Shown: positions 16,983 through 25,637, numbered from the stretch's first letter. The stretch is DNA of 64,000 nt from Martinezella rhizogenes (GCA_013322215.1 JAAMEZ010000058.1:186001-250000); one strand, 5' to 3'. A program made the numbers and translations. The notes: generated from the letters alone by a model not told the origin.

Positions 16983-18476
16983 TTATTCGGCGCTGTCTTC
17001 AGCAGCCTTCTTCTTCGGAGCGGCCTTCTTCTTCGGAGCAGCAGCTTCTTCGCCTTCGGCGGCAGCTTCGGTTGCTTCAGCCTTGGCAGCAGCCTTCTTC
17101 TTCGGAGCAGCCTTCTTGGCAGCCGGCTTGCCTTCTTCTTCCTCGTCGTCGGCCAGCAGCGCTTCCTTGGAAACGGTCTTGTCCGTGACGTCGACTTCGG
17201 TCAGCAGGTGATCGATGACCTTTTCTTCGAAGATCGGCGCGCGCAGGTTGGCGGAGGCGCCGGGCGTGTTGCGGAAGAATTCCAGGATTTCCTTTTCCTG
17301 GCCCGGGAACTGCTGAAGCTGGGCATAGAGTGCACGCTGCAGCTCGTCTTCGGTCACTTCCACGCCGGCCTTTTCGCCGATTTCGGAGAGAACGAGGCCG
17401 AGGCGAACACGGCGCTCGGCAAGCTTGCGATATTCTTCGCGAGCCTTCTCTTCGGTGGTGTCTTCGTCTTCGAAGGTCTTGCCGGATTCGCTGAGGTCGG
17501 TCTCGATCTGACGCCAGATGCTGGCGAATTCAGCGTCGACCAGCTTCTGCGGGGTGTCGAACTGATACATTTCGTCAAGCTGGTCGAGGATCTGACGCTT
17601 GACCTTCTGGCGGGTGACCGAGCCGTACTGGCTTTCGATCTGGCCACGAACGATCTCCTTCAGGCGGTCGGCCGATTCGAGGCCGAGCTTGGAAGCGAGT
17701 TCGTCATTGATTTCGACTTCGCCAGGCGCTGCGACTTCCTTGACGTTGATGTCGAAGGTGGCTTCCTTGCCAGCGAGGTTCTTGGCCGGGTAGTCGGCCG
17801 GGAAGGTTACGGTGATGACCTTCTCATCGCCAGCCTTGACGCCGACGAGCTGCTCTTCAAAGCCCGGGATGAAGCGGTTGGAACCGAGAACGAGCTGCGA
17901 GTCTTCGTCCTTGCCGCCGTCGAAGGCAACGCCGTCAACCTTGCCGAGGTAATCGATGGTGACGCGGTCGCCGTTGGCAGCCTTGCCCTTCTTGGTTTCG
18001 TAGCTACGAGCGCTTTCAGCGATCTTGAGGATCTGCTCGGTCACTTCGTCTTCGCCGATTTCAGCGACTTCGCGCGTGACCTTGATGCCCGTGACGGACT
18101 TCAGCTCGATCGCCGGGATAACTTCGTAAGACAGCGTGAATTCGAAGTCGGCCTGAGCGGAGAGGATCTTTTCTGCCTCGTCCTGGTCTTCCGTCATGGC
18201 GATTTCCGGCTGGGTTGCCGACTTTTCGCCGCGCTCGGTCAGGATCGCCGGCGGCTGATCGCGAACGATTTCGTTGACGAGATCGGCCATGATCGACTTG
18301 CCGTAGACCTTCTTCAGGTGCGAGACCGGAACCTTGCCCGGACGGAAGCCGTTGATGCGGACCTTGTCCTTGACCTCGGCCAGGCGCTCGTTCATGCGCA
18401 CTTCCATGTCCTTGGCCGGGATGACCACCTTGATTTCGCGCTTCAGCCCTTCAGCGAGCGTTTCGATAACCTGCAT
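16983..18476 (-). CDS. tig: Trigger factor, ribosome-associated chaperone and prolyl isomerase
   Basis: Trigger factor binds at the ribosome exit tunnel and protects nascent chains. I use the ATG at 18474-18476, where MQVIETLAEGLKRE starts in line with the family, preceded by AAGG. This gives 497 residues. The ribosome-docking signature GFRPGKVP is near residue 43. The FKBP-type isomerase domain starts with GDRVTIDYLGKVDG, and the helical C-terminal domain follows. The last 55 or so residues are a Lys/Ala/Glu-rich tail with repeated APKKKAA blocks, which is longer than in E. coli. The gene is transcribed away from tRNA-Leu and ends at a strong terminator. Confidence 0.97.
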   Translation of the reverse strand: MQVIETLAEGLKREIKVVIPAKDMEVRMNERLAEVKDKVRINGFRPGKVPVSHLKKVYGKSIMADLVNEIVRDQPPAILTERGEKSATQPEIAMTEDQDEAEKILSAQADFEFTLSYEVIPAIELKSVTGIKVTREVAEIGEDEVTEQILKIAESARSYETKKGKAANGDRVTIDYLGKVDGVAFDGGKDEDSQLVLGSNRFIPGFEEQLVGVKAGDEKVITVTFPADYPAKNLAGKEATFDINVKEVAAPGEVEINDELASKLGLESADRLKEIVRGQIESQYGSVTRQKVKRQILDQLDEMYQFDTPQKLVDAEFASIWRQIETDLSESGKTFEDEDTTEEKAREEYRKLAERRVRLGLVLSEIGEKAGVEVTEDELQRALYAQLQQFPGQEKEILEFFRNTPGASANLRAPIFEEKVIDHLLTEVDVTDKTVSKEALLADDEEEEGKPAAKKAAPKKKAAAKAEATEAAAEGEEAAAPKKKAAPKKKAAEDSAE

Positions 18477-18755
18477 TGTCCTACCTTCATTCATGGCGGC
18501 CGTGCCCAGACAGCCGTTCGTTTCGATGAGCACGACGCCGGAAAATCCCGAGCGTGGCTTGGATGCAATTCTCTTTCACCTTGCAAGAGCGCCGCGCATT
18601 CGAACGAACGCGCAAAAGGCAGCTCTATCCCGTCACGAGCCAAAACATCTAGTCCCCTTCCTCATCGAAAGCGGGATGCTTTGGGCAAGATGGCGCGTCC
18701 TGCGGCATATCGGAAGACAGGCTTGATCAGCCTCCCCCCGTCCACAAGACAGTGT

Positions 18756-18840
<85 letters not shown>

Positions 18841-18985
18841 GTTCCCAAAACCGCATGGCGAATGCCTGCCCATGGGGCCTTCCGGAGCGCGGCGTCTCTA
18901 TATCACCCGTTTCAAACCACGCAAAGGAAAAATGACGGTTCCGCGACGACGCTAAAGCTTATCGTGGCTCTTCGCGCCGATATCG

Positions 18986-19606
18986 TCAGTAAAGCGGTTC
19001 CTCGTAGACGGATTTGCCATCGAGAAGCAGGCTTCTGATATGGGCAACGCCATCGGAAGACACCCGCGCCGCAATGGCGACGCGATTGTCGTTGCGGGCG
19101 CTCTCGATATCGTGCCCCTGCCCCTCGGGCACATAGTAGCGCTCGATGCCATAAGTCACTCCAACAATCACCTGCTGGGGATCGGTGGCATCGCCATAGA
19201 AAACATAATCGACAGGCAGACTTTTGAGCACGACCGTATCGGGTTTCGGCTCAAGCTTTCCGAAGGATGATTCGACGATCCCCCAGTAGCCATCGCCCTG
19301 CTTCTTCAGGCGAACGGACAATATCGCGGCACTTTGGCTCATTTTCGGCGGCCCCTCGACCATCGTCGAGAACGGAACCCGTGAGATGTCGTAGTTCAAG
19401 GTCACGTAGTCGCCGCGCAGAAGATCGCGTGGATCGACCGGCGCGGTCTTCAAGAGAATCTCGACGCCGCTTCGCAGGCCCCAGGCCCGCTCGCCAACCA
19501 TGTAGCCCAGCACGGCGGTCTGCAGAGCCGCAACGACGATGGCGGCGATCCAGACCCGGCGGGCATTCCCGTTTGCAACCACGCTCCCGTCAGCCAAATC
19601 AGTCAT
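18986..19606 (-). CDS. GDYXXLXY-domain membrane protein
   Basis: The 206-residue product has one N-terminal transmembrane segment at about residues 17-36 and an extracytoplasmic domain. The diagnostic motif reads GDYVTLNY, at about residues 65-72, the signature of the GDYXXLXY (DUF4401-associated) family. A conserved VDYVFYGD block follows. Its ATG overlaps the stop of the DUF2157 gene by 4 bp (ATGA), so the two are translationally coupled. These two families commonly occur together and their function is unknown. The pair may form a membrane complex. Confidence 0.85.
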   Translation of the reverse strand: MTDLADGSVVANGNARRVWIAAIVVAALQTAVLGYMVGERAWGLRSGVEILLKTAPVDPRDLLRGDYVTLNYDISRVPFSTMVEGPPKMSQSAAILSVRLKKQGDGYWGIVESSFGKLEPKPDTVVLKSLPVDYVFYGDATDPQQVIVGVTYGIERYYVPEGQGHDIESARNDNRVAIAARVSSDGVAHIRSLLLDGKSVYEEPLY

Positions 19607-20742
19607 GCCCCTGTCCCCTGCCCGCGATTATCGGAAAAACGCCGCTCGAGCTGGATGACCAGCCAGGCGGCAATCGCCACAAGCAATCCGGCGACGAGAA
19701 AGAACCCCGCCGTGCCGATGATCGAGCCGATCGTCTCGCTGGCGAGGTAGAGAATCTCGCAGGAAAAGACGAAATAGGCGAGATAGCGCACCGCGCCATT
19801 GTCGCGACCGCTAAGCGCGATGGCAATCACCGAGCTCGCCAGTGTCGCCGCCGCCACGATGACGAGCGGCATTTTATCTTCGATCCAGACATTATTCTCA
19901 AAGGAACCGTTGCTGATTTCGGCATGGACCAGAAAGAAGCCGATCGATGCGACAAGAAAGGCATAGAAGGCTGGTGCTGCGCCGGCTGTGCGCGCAAAAG
20001 GCATCAGCGGCGAAGCGGGAATGCTGACAACGAGAAAAGCCGCCATGCCGAGAGCGGCAAACAGGATCGCGGTATTAAGCCCCTCGTGGCGGCCAAACAG
20101 CCATGTCAACCAGCCGACGAGCATGAGGTAGGCCAGATGCCGCGCCGCCGGCGCGTCGGCATAGCGAACGAGCACAATCAGGACCACGGCCATCAAAGGC
20201 GGAATCCAGGGCATCAGGCCATACCATTCGTCGAGATGTCCCCAGAGGTAGACGCCGCAAAATGCCCAGGCGAGGAAGCCGGCAAGCCCGACCTGCGCCG
20301 AGGACCGAAACGACGCCGCGACGATGCAGGCAGCAATGAACCAGACGATCATCATTCTGAGCTCGTCGCCGGACAGATTGTACATCTGGCCGACCAGCGC
20401 CATCGCGCCGCCGAAACTCAAGGTGCCGAGGATCAAAAGCCCGGCTGCAAGAATGGAACGCCCACGCGCCAGCAAATAGGCGGCTGCGAGATAGAAGCCC
20501 CATATCATCGCGACAAGCCCCAGCAGACGGGCAATTCTCGGAAGGGCCTCCCAGTTTGCCGAAATGAACAGCAATATGGCGAGACCGAAAAGCACGGCGG
20601 CGATAATGGTCAATACCCGGCCAGCGCTGAAACTTGTCTGGCGACCGTCATACTCGCTGAGGATGGCTTTCGCCGTTCCCGCGTCGACCAGACCCTTGTC
20701 GGTCCAGATTTTCAGATCCCGCTCCAGCCTGCCTCTGTACAT
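19603..20742 (-). CDS. DUF2157 multi-spanning membrane protein
   Basis: The product has a soluble N-terminal segment of about 60 residues (LERDLKIWTDKGLVDAGTA, the DUF2157 hallmark) and then about ten hydrophobic segments. I use the ATG at 20742, giving 379 residues, because GAGGGGAG precedes it. The same frame is open to 20856, but that part looks unlike a start of this family. It is the first gene of a two-gene operon with the GDYXXLXY protein. Function is unknown. The family is sometimes linked to cell-envelope homeostasis, which is inference only. Confidence 0.85.
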   Translation of the reverse strand: MYRGRLERDLKIWTDKGLVDAGTAKAILSEYDGRQTSFSAGRVLTIIAAVLFGLAILLFISANWEALPRIARLLGLVAMIWGFYLAAAYLLARGRSILAAGLLILGTLSFGGAMALVGQMYNLSGDELRMMIVWFIAACIVAASFRSSAQVGLAGFLAWAFCGVYLWGHLDEWYGLMPWIPPLMAVVLIVLVRYADAPAARHLAYLMLVGWLTWLFGRHEGLNTAILFAALGMAAFLVVSIPASPLMPFARTAGAAPAFYAFLVASIGFFLVHAEISNGSFENNVWIEDKMPLVIVAAATLASSVIAIALSGRDNGAVRYLAYFVFSCEILYLASETIGSIIGTAGFFLVAGLLVAIAAWLVIQLERRFSDNRGQGTGA

Positions 20743-21060
20743 GCCCGGCTCCCCTCGCTGCGATTCTGCTCGCGACAGAGTTAGCACAAATCGCCGCACA
20801 ATCGATGCGAGCCACGCAGTTCCGGTAGAAGCTTCGGCTACGGGAATATGTGCCATATTAATACGGAATTAACGGACCATAGAGTATCCTTAGGACCGGT
20901 AAAGAGATACCGATAAAAGATATGCGCAGAGCTCATGCCTCCCATGAAATTATTGCGCTGCACAAATTCGAAAAGTCATACTATTTATTGGACAGCAAAC
21001 ACGGCGGTGGCGCGCCGGGCCGATGCAGATCGGACTAAGCCTGGGGATGGATATCCCGAC
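20743..21060. other. Intergenic region upstream of the sRNA
   Basis: This region of about 320 bp holds the start region of DUF2157 on one side and the 5' end of the small RNA on the other. I could not assign promoter boxes for the RNA with confidence. No open frame shows coding character. Confidence 0.4.
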
Positions 21061-21191
21061 ACGATATTCGGAGCCGCATACTCCTCCTCCCAATGCGCTC
21101 CGATCGATTGACGACACTCCTCCTCCCAAGTCGTCAATCACTATAAATGACGCCCACCGCATCCTCCTCCCGCGGTGGGCGTTATTTTTTG
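21061..21191 (+). ncRNA. Triple-hairpin CCTCCTCCC small RNA (cuckoo/CcsR type)
   Basis: Three hairpins in a row each expose CTCCTCCC in the loop. Hairpin 1 (21068-21103) pairs TCGGAG-C-CGCAT with ATGCG-CTCCGA, with one bulged C. Hairpin 2 (21106-21139) pairs GATTGACGAC with GTCGTCAATC perfectly. Hairpin 3 (21150-21182) pairs ACGCCCACCGC with GCGGTGGGCGT and is followed by TATTTTTT, so it also serves as an intrinsic terminator on the plus strand. This architecture matches the alphaproteobacterial 'cuckoo' RNAs, including CcsR1-4 of Rhodobacter, in which the C-rich loop can mimic an anti-Shine-Dalgarno sequence. In Rhodobacter these RNAs are co-encoded with a DUF1127 gene. Two DUF1127 genes lie 430 and 880 bp downstream here. 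The transcript start is not defined, and I give the visible structured part. Confidence 0.85.
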
Positions 21192-21618
21192 CCCACCTAA
21201 ATCGGTTTATGTTGCCTGGACATATGCGCGACCAGCCAATTGGCAAATGTCGGCGTAGACGACTGGTGGGATCGTTTTCCACCGACCGAAGGCAGCCTGC
21301 GATAGCATTCGACCCCTTCCAAAACAGCAAGGCTGGCGAAAAGGTGGCCAAAAGCCGGCAGTCATCGGTAACTGCCCTGGAACGCTGGGCTCATACGCGG
21401 AATCGACTTCCTGCGGCAAACACCCTTTGGCCGCGCTATGCACACAAAGCAGCCGCCATCTTAGGCAAAACGCCTATAAGGCTTGCATCTTATGCATAGG
21501 TGACATGAAGCTTTCGCTCTTTTAGTTTTCGCGGCGCAGCATATATTTAAATCCATTAGATCGACGACGGAACCAATTGTGGAACTGCTCGATCCCGAGA
21601 TCCTCGAAAGGGACTACA
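21192..21618. other. Intergenic region between sRNA and first DUF1127 gene
   Basis: This stretch of about 427 bp has open frames but no coding signature. It ends with the upstream region of the DUF1127 gene, which is AT-richer around 21540-21560 (ATATATTTAAA). A promoter is expected near there. Confidence 0.4.
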
Positions 21619-21765
21619 ATGAACCTGACCCGCTCTTTCAACAACTGGCGCAAGTATCGTCAGACCGTTAACGAACTCGGCCGCATGAGCTCGCGTGAAC
21701 TGCACGACCTCGGCATCGACCGCGCCGACATCCATCGCGTTGCTCGCGAAGCCACCGGCCGTTAA
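21619..21765 (+). CDS. DUF1127 mini-protein
   Basis: This basic 48-residue protein has the DUF1127 layout: an N-terminal NWRKYRQTVNELGRMSSREL block and the core LHDLGIDRADI, which resembles the helical motif ending in (D/S)IG(I/V). AAAGGGACT lies before the ATG. In Rhodobacter and Agrobacterium, DUF1127 proteins bind RNA and influence RNA turnover, phosphate uptake or growth, often with a linked CcsR-type sRNA. Here the sRNA lies upstream, separated by its own terminator. A strong terminator follows at 21804-21842. Confidence 0.9.
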   Translation: MNLTRSFNNWRKYRQTVNELGRMSSRELHDLGIDRADIHRVAREATGR

Positions 21766-21803
21766 TCGCCGGATAGGCTTCGCCTTTCAGCGAAAGCCTT
21801 CTC

Positions 21804-21842
21804 AACGCCCGTTGCGGACCTCCGCGGCGGGCGTTCTTTTTT
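21804..21842 (+). terminator. Intrinsic terminator of DUF1127 gene 1
   Basis: AACGCCCG (21804-21811) pairs with CGGGCGTT (21828-21835), with an inner GCGGA/TCCGC extension, and is followed by CTTTTTT. It is typical of a plus-strand terminator. Confidence 0.88.
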
Positions 21843-22070
21843 GCCTATCGACTGAGCAAGCGCAGCATAACCGAATCTGCCGCGAGCTATTCCTTATCTG
21901 CAGAGCACACAAATTTTGAGCATTGGTGTCTTTTTAAGCGTCATATTGCACAAATGCATAGCAGGGACCTTTTCTTTGCACTGCACAAATCACGTCCTCG
22001 CGCCTATATAGAGTGCAAGCGCTGAGGCGGTAATCGTACCGCTCGCAAACAAGATACCGAGGACAAGATC
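21843..22070. other. Upstream region of DUF1127 gene 2
   Basis: This AT-rich stretch has repeated TGCACAAAT strings (for example near 21947 and 21980) and a TATATA near 22012. It must contain the promoter of the second DUF1127 gene, but the -35 is not clear. Confidence 0.4.
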
Positions 22071-22214
22071 ATGAACCCGCTTCGCATTGCAAAGAACTGG
22101 ATCAGCTACCGCCGCACTCTGAACGAACTTGGCAACCTTTCCAGCCAGACCCTTTCGGACATCGGCGTCAGCCGCTACGAAATCCGCAACATCGCTGCTC
22201 GTTCTTTCCGTTAA
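22071..22214 (+). CDS. Second DUF1127 mini-protein
   Basis: The 47-residue product resembles the upstream DUF1127 protein: a basic N-terminus RIAKNWISYRRTLNELGNLS, then a core SDIGVSRYEIRNIA. Alignment of the two shows the same spacing of Trp, Tyr/Arg, LNELG and (D)IG, so they are paralogues and probably arose by tandem duplication. AGGACAAG lies before the ATG. It has its own terminator, so it is transcribed separately from gene 1. The function is probably RNA-related, as for other family members. Confidence 0.9.
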   Translation: MNPLRIAKNWISYRRTLNELGNLSSQTLSDIGVSRYEIRNIAARSFR

Positions 22215-22243
22215 TCGGAACGGACTGAGCAGACTGTCTCAAG

Positions 22244-22267
22244 ACGGCGCCTTTCGGCGCCGTTTTT
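22244..22267 (+). terminator. Intrinsic terminator of DUF1127 gene 2
   Basis: ACGGCGCC (22244-22251) pairs with GGCGCCGT (22256-22263) around a 4-nt loop, followed by TTTTT. Confidence 0.85.
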
Positions 22268-22375
22268 GATTCCGGCGATTGAAATGCCGCCGGGACCCCA
22301 AGCGCAGCCCACTTTTACGCGACATGTTTTAGCAAAGCATTGGATCGCCGGCCTGCTCGTGATAATGACGCGCGC

Positions 22376-23812
22376 ATGACACAGATCACTTCCCACTCTC
22401 CCATTCACGTCATCGGCGGCGGCCTCGCCGGCTCGGAAGCCGCATGGCAGATCGCCAATGCCGGCATACCTGTCATCCTGCACGAAATGCGCGGCGTGCG
22501 GGGCACCGAGGCGCACAAGACGGACGATCTTGCCGAGCTGGTGTGCTCCAACTCCTTCCGCTCCGACGACGCGACCAGCAACGCCGTCGGCGTCATCCAT
22601 GCGGAAATGCGTATGGCGGGCTCGCTGATCATGGCATGTGCGGACAAGCATCAGGTACCGGCCGGCGGTGCTCTCGCAGTCGACCGCGATGGCTTTTCTG
22701 CCGCGGTGACGCAGGCCGTGCATGGCCACCCGCTGATCACAGTCGTCCGTGAGGAAATCCAGGGCCTGCCGCCGAAGGAATGGGATCAGGCGATCATCGC
22801 CACCGGCCCGCTGACGGCACCCGGGCTTGCCAGCGCCATTCAGGCTGAAACCGGCGCGGATGCACTCGCCTTCTTCGACGCCATTGCGCCGATCGTCTAT
22901 CGCGAGAGCATCAACATGGACATCTGCTGGTACCAGTCGCGCTACGACAAGGTCGGCCCCGGCGGCACTGGCAAGGATTATATCAACTGCCCAATGGATG
23001 AGGCCCAATACAATACCTTCGTCGATGCCCTGATCGCCGGCGACGCTGTCGGCTTCAAGGAATGGGAAGGAACGCCCTATTTCGACGGCTGTCTGCCGAT
23101 CGAGGTCATGGCCGAGCGCGGACGCGAGACGCTGCGCCACGGGCCAATGAAGCCGATGGGCCTCACCAATGCCCATAACCCGACGGTCAAGGCCTATGCC
23201 GTCGTGCAGCTGCGCCAGGACAATGCGCTCGGCACGCTCTACAACATGGTCGGTTTCCAGACGAAGCTGAAGTATGGGGCGCAGGCGGAAATCTTCCGGC
23301 TCATTCCCGGCCTCGAGAATGCGGAATTCGCCCGCCTCGGCGGGCTGCATCGCAACACCTACATCAACTCCCCGACCCTGCTCGATCGCTCGCTGGTCTT
23401 GAAGTCCCGGCCGGGCCTGCGCTTTGCCGGCCAGATCACCGGCTGCGAGGGCTATGTCGAGAGCGCCAGCATCGGGCTGCTCGCCGGTCGTTTCGCAGCT
23501 GCGGAGCGCAAGGGCGAAACACCTTTGCTGCCCCCGTCCACCACGGCGCTCGGTTCACTGCTGAACCACATCACCGGCGGCCATATCGTTTCGGACGAGG
23601 AGCCGGGCAAGCGCTCTTTCCAGCCGATGAACATCAATTTCGGGCTTTTCCCGGAGCTGGAGCCGGGGTCGATCGTCAAGCCGGAGGGCGTGAAGCGCTT
23701 TCGCGGCAAGGACAAGACCATCATGAAGCGCCAGCTCATCGCCAAGCGTGCGCTTGCCGACTGCGCCACGTGGCTTGGCGTGCGGGCGCCCGCACTTGCG
23801 GAAAGCGCCTGA
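22376..23812 (+). CDS. trmFO: Folate- and FAD-dependent tRNA (uracil-54-C5-)-methyltransferase
   Basis: TrmFO makes ribothymidine at U54 in the T loop of tRNAs, using methylenetetrahydrofolate and FADH2. From the ATG at 22376, where MTQITSHSPIHVIGGGL starts, the product has 478 residues, which fits the family. The FAD-binding GGGLAGSEAAW lies at residues 14-24. Conserved segments ELVCSNSFRSD, GPLTAPGLA, INCPMDE, the active-site Cys motif FDGCLPIE, and QITGCEGYVESA are present. A second ATG 36 bp earlier is in frame but less likely. Convergent with the next gene. Confidence 0.95.
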   Translation: MTQITSHSPIHVIGGGLAGSEAAWQIANAGIPVILHEMRGVRGTEAHKTDDLAELVCSNSFRSDDATSNAVGVIHAEMRMAGSLIMACADKHQVPAGGALAVDRDGFSAAVTQAVHGHPLITVVREEIQGLPPKEWDQAIIATGPLTAPGLASAIQAETGADALAFFDAIAPIVYRESINMDICWYQSRYDKVGPGGTGKDYINCPMDEAQYNTFVDALIAGDAVGFKEWEGTPYFDGCLPIEVMAERGRETLRHGPMKPMGLTNAHNPTVKAYAVVQLRQDNALGTLYNMVGFQTKLKYGAQAEIFRLIPGLENAEFARLGGLHRNTYINSPTLLDRSLVLKSRPGLRFAGQITGCEGYVESASIGLLAGRFAAAERKGETPLLPPSTTALGSLLNHITGGHIVSDEEPGKRSFQPMNINFGLFPELEPGSIVKPEGVKRFRGKDKTIMKRQLIAKRALADCATWLGVRAPALAESA

Positions 23813-23830
23813 CCATCGGGCTTCGGGATT

Positions 23831-24292
23831 TCAGGTCGTTGCCGGCGGCGCGTGGTGCTCGAGCTTCGCGTCCTCGCCGGCGACATAATTGCCGAGCAGC
23901 CAGAGCGAGACTTCCGCGGCTTCCGTGGGCGTCTTGAACTCGAACGTGCCGTTGTGGTGCGGCACATCGAGAAAATCGACCGTCAAGCCGCGACCGGTTC
24001 CCGAGATCTTGGCATGCGCTCGGCCGGGCTCGATGAGGTGGACGCTGAAGTGATTGCGCACATTGCGCATGAACCCCGCCTTGTCGTCATGCAGGCGCAC
24101 GAATACCGCCTGCCCATCTGCGGTCGCCTGCAACTGACGGATCGCTTCGGTCGGAAAGGCGCGGCCGAATTCCAGAATCGCAAGGCCGGTATCGTGCAGG
24201 CCGTCTTCCTTGTTTTGCGATGCCATTCGTGTCGCGTAGTAAGCAACGAAGATGACGATCGCAAACAGTATGCACCAGACGACAATACCCAC
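23831..24292 (-). CDS. Single-span membrane protein of unknown function
   Basis: The 153-residue product starts with a hydrophobic segment (GIVVWCILFAIVIFVAYYA) that is a membrane anchor, followed by a soluble domain with alternating strands. I use the GTG at 24290-24292 because GGGGGATCT precedes it. The C-terminal part reads FEFKTPTEAAEVSLWLLGNY. No family is recognised. It lies between trmFO (convergent) and the phytoene-synthase-like gene (same strand, about 75 bp upstream). Confidence 0.7.
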   Translation of the reverse strand: MGIVVWCILFAIVIFVAYYATRMASQNKEDGLHDTGLAILEFGRAFPTEAIRQLQATADGQAVFVRLHDDKAGFMRNVRNHFSVHLIEPGRAHAKISGTGRGLTVDFLDVPHHNGTFEFKTPTEAAEVSLWLLGNYVAGEDAKLEHHAPPATT

Positions 24293-24368
24293 AGCAGATC
24301 CCCCTGAAATGCAAATCAAGTGCCCGCCATCTCCATAGACGACGAGACTTGTGCGAGCTTGGTGTATT

Positions 24369-25229
24369 TTAGAGTTTCTTTGTGATCGACGCTATCGCCA
24401 TGCGCAATTGCCGGCGCCATTGCGGGAGGGCCAGGGATTGATCGAAGATGCCGGCGCCGAGCTTCTGCGCCTTCTTCAAGACCGGCTCTGCCAAGGTAGC
24501 CGGCAAATAGGCGGGGAACACGGCCGGCGGTATGGCGCCCGCAGCCCTCGCCTTGGCGAGATGCTCGCGACCAAGACCAGCAAAGGCTTCGATCGCCGCC
24601 GAAATACGCGGTTTGTCTTCGCCGGCGAGAAAACTGTCGCGATCGAGCCCGGTGGCCGCCAGAATCTCCAGCGGCAGGTAGAGCTGGCCGCGATGGCAAT
24701 TAAGCGGCATCAGGAGCAACAGGCCGGCGATTGCCTGCGCGACGCCGGCATGGCCGGCTGCATCGGCGGAGCGCTTCGCCTCGTCGGCGGACAAGACCAG
24801 GCTTGCAAGCTGAATGAGGGCCGACGCAGTCTCGCCGGCATAGCCTTCCAGGCTGCTGCGGCTTTCCATCGGGTCATCGTAGAGATCGAAGATGCGGGCA
24901 TCAATCATGTCGATCAGCGTCTGGCGCGGCAAGCGATACTCTTCGATTGCGGTCAGAAGCTCGGAAGCGAGCGGATTGGCTTCGCTCGATCCGTGAGACT
25001 GTCCCTTGAGGAGATCGCGCCAATATTGCATGCGTACTTCGCCGGGCAGCGGCTCATGCACGAGATCGCGCACGCGGGCCAGTTCGGCATTGAAGGCATA
25101 GAGCGCCGCAAGTGCGGGACGTTTCTCCTCCGGCGCCAGCAGGCATGCGAGGTAGCGATCGCGATCGGTGTCGCGAAGCGTGGCAAGGCAGATGTCCCGG
25201 TTGCTACGGGGCGTAGCTGATGTCGTCAT
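24369..25229 (-). CDS. Squalene/phytoene synthase-like protein, NDUFAF6-type complex I assembly factor candidate
   Basis: The 286-residue product has the all-helical squalene/phytoene synthase fold (LAALYAFNAELARVRDLVHEP, then AGLLLLMPLNCHRGQLYLP). The two Asp-rich metal-binding motifs of true synthases are not preserved: the first position reads AFNAELARVRD and the second lacks a DxxxD. This is the pattern of NDUFAF6-like proteins, which are needed for assembly of respiratory complex I. The gene is 17 bp downstream of a Mth938-domain gene (NDUFAF3-like) and secDF. The context supports an assembly role rather than terpenoid synthesis. An HpnC/HpnD-type hopanoid enzyme is a less likely alternative. 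Confidence 0.82.
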   Translation of the reverse strand: MTTSATPRSNRDICLATLRDTDRDRYLACLLAPEEKRPALAALYAFNAELARVRDLVHEPLPGEVRMQYWRDLLKGQSHGSSEANPLASELLTAIEEYRLPRQTLIDMIDARIFDLYDDPMESRSSLEGYAGETASALIQLASLVLSADEAKRSADAAGHAGVAQAIAGLLLLMPLNCHRGQLYLPLEILAATGLDRDSFLAGEDKPRISAAIEAFAGLGREHLAKARAAGAIPPAVFPAYLPATLAEPVLKKAQKLGAGIFDQSLALPQWRRQLRMAIASITKKL

Positions 25230-25246
25230 ACTCTTCGATCCGAAGG

Positions 25247-25633
25247 TCAGACGGCGATCAGCGCCGCAGCCACGGCACGCGATTCGGAGAGCATGATATT
25301 GAAGGTGCGCACGGCGGCCCCGGTGCTCATCGGGTCGGAGGAAATCTGCTTGGCGCGCAAAGCAGCCTTGAGCTCGGCCGGCAGTGGACGCAGCTCCGTG
25401 CCGGTGCCGACGAGCAGCACTTCGATCTCCGCGGCCTCATCGAGAACCTTCTGGAAGCGATCCGGCGTCAGCGCATCACCCTGCAGCATGTCCCAGCCAT
25501 AGATTCCGGAAGGCAGGCAGAGCAGAGAGCCGCGATGTGACATGTCGGCAAAGCGGAAGCCGCCATTGCCGTAAGCGTCGATCGGTGCGCGCCCGGGAAA
25601 ATGCGCGTTACGGATTTCTATACCTTTTGCCAC
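25247..25633 (-). CDS. Mth938-domain protein, NDUFAF3-like
   Basis: The 128-residue product, read from the GTG at 25631-25633, is a small Mth938/DUF498-type domain: GIEIRNAHFPGRAPIDAYGNGGFRF, then EIEVLLVGTGTELRPLP and FNIMLSESRAVAAALI. Mitochondrial NDUFAF3 has this same fold and is required to assemble the complex I peripheral arm. In bacteria its gene often neighbours secD/secF. Here it starts 4 bp after the secDF stop and precedes the NDUFAF6-like gene by 17 bp, so the three are one transcription unit. The start is chosen for this spacing. An upstream ATG in frame overlaps secDF. Confidence 0.85.
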   Translation of the reverse strand: MAKGIEIRNAHFPGRAPIDAYGNGGFRFADMSHRGSLLCLPSGIYGWDMLQGDALTPDRFQKVLDEAAEIEVLLVGTGTELRPLPAELKAALRAKQISSDPMSTGAAVRTFNIMLSESRAVAAALIAV

Positions 25634-25637
25634 TGTA

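Noticed and set aside
21023..21499. 158-codon plus-strand frame across the sRNA
   Set aside because: It spans the terminator hairpin and its product has no pattern. The RNA structure explains the sequence better.
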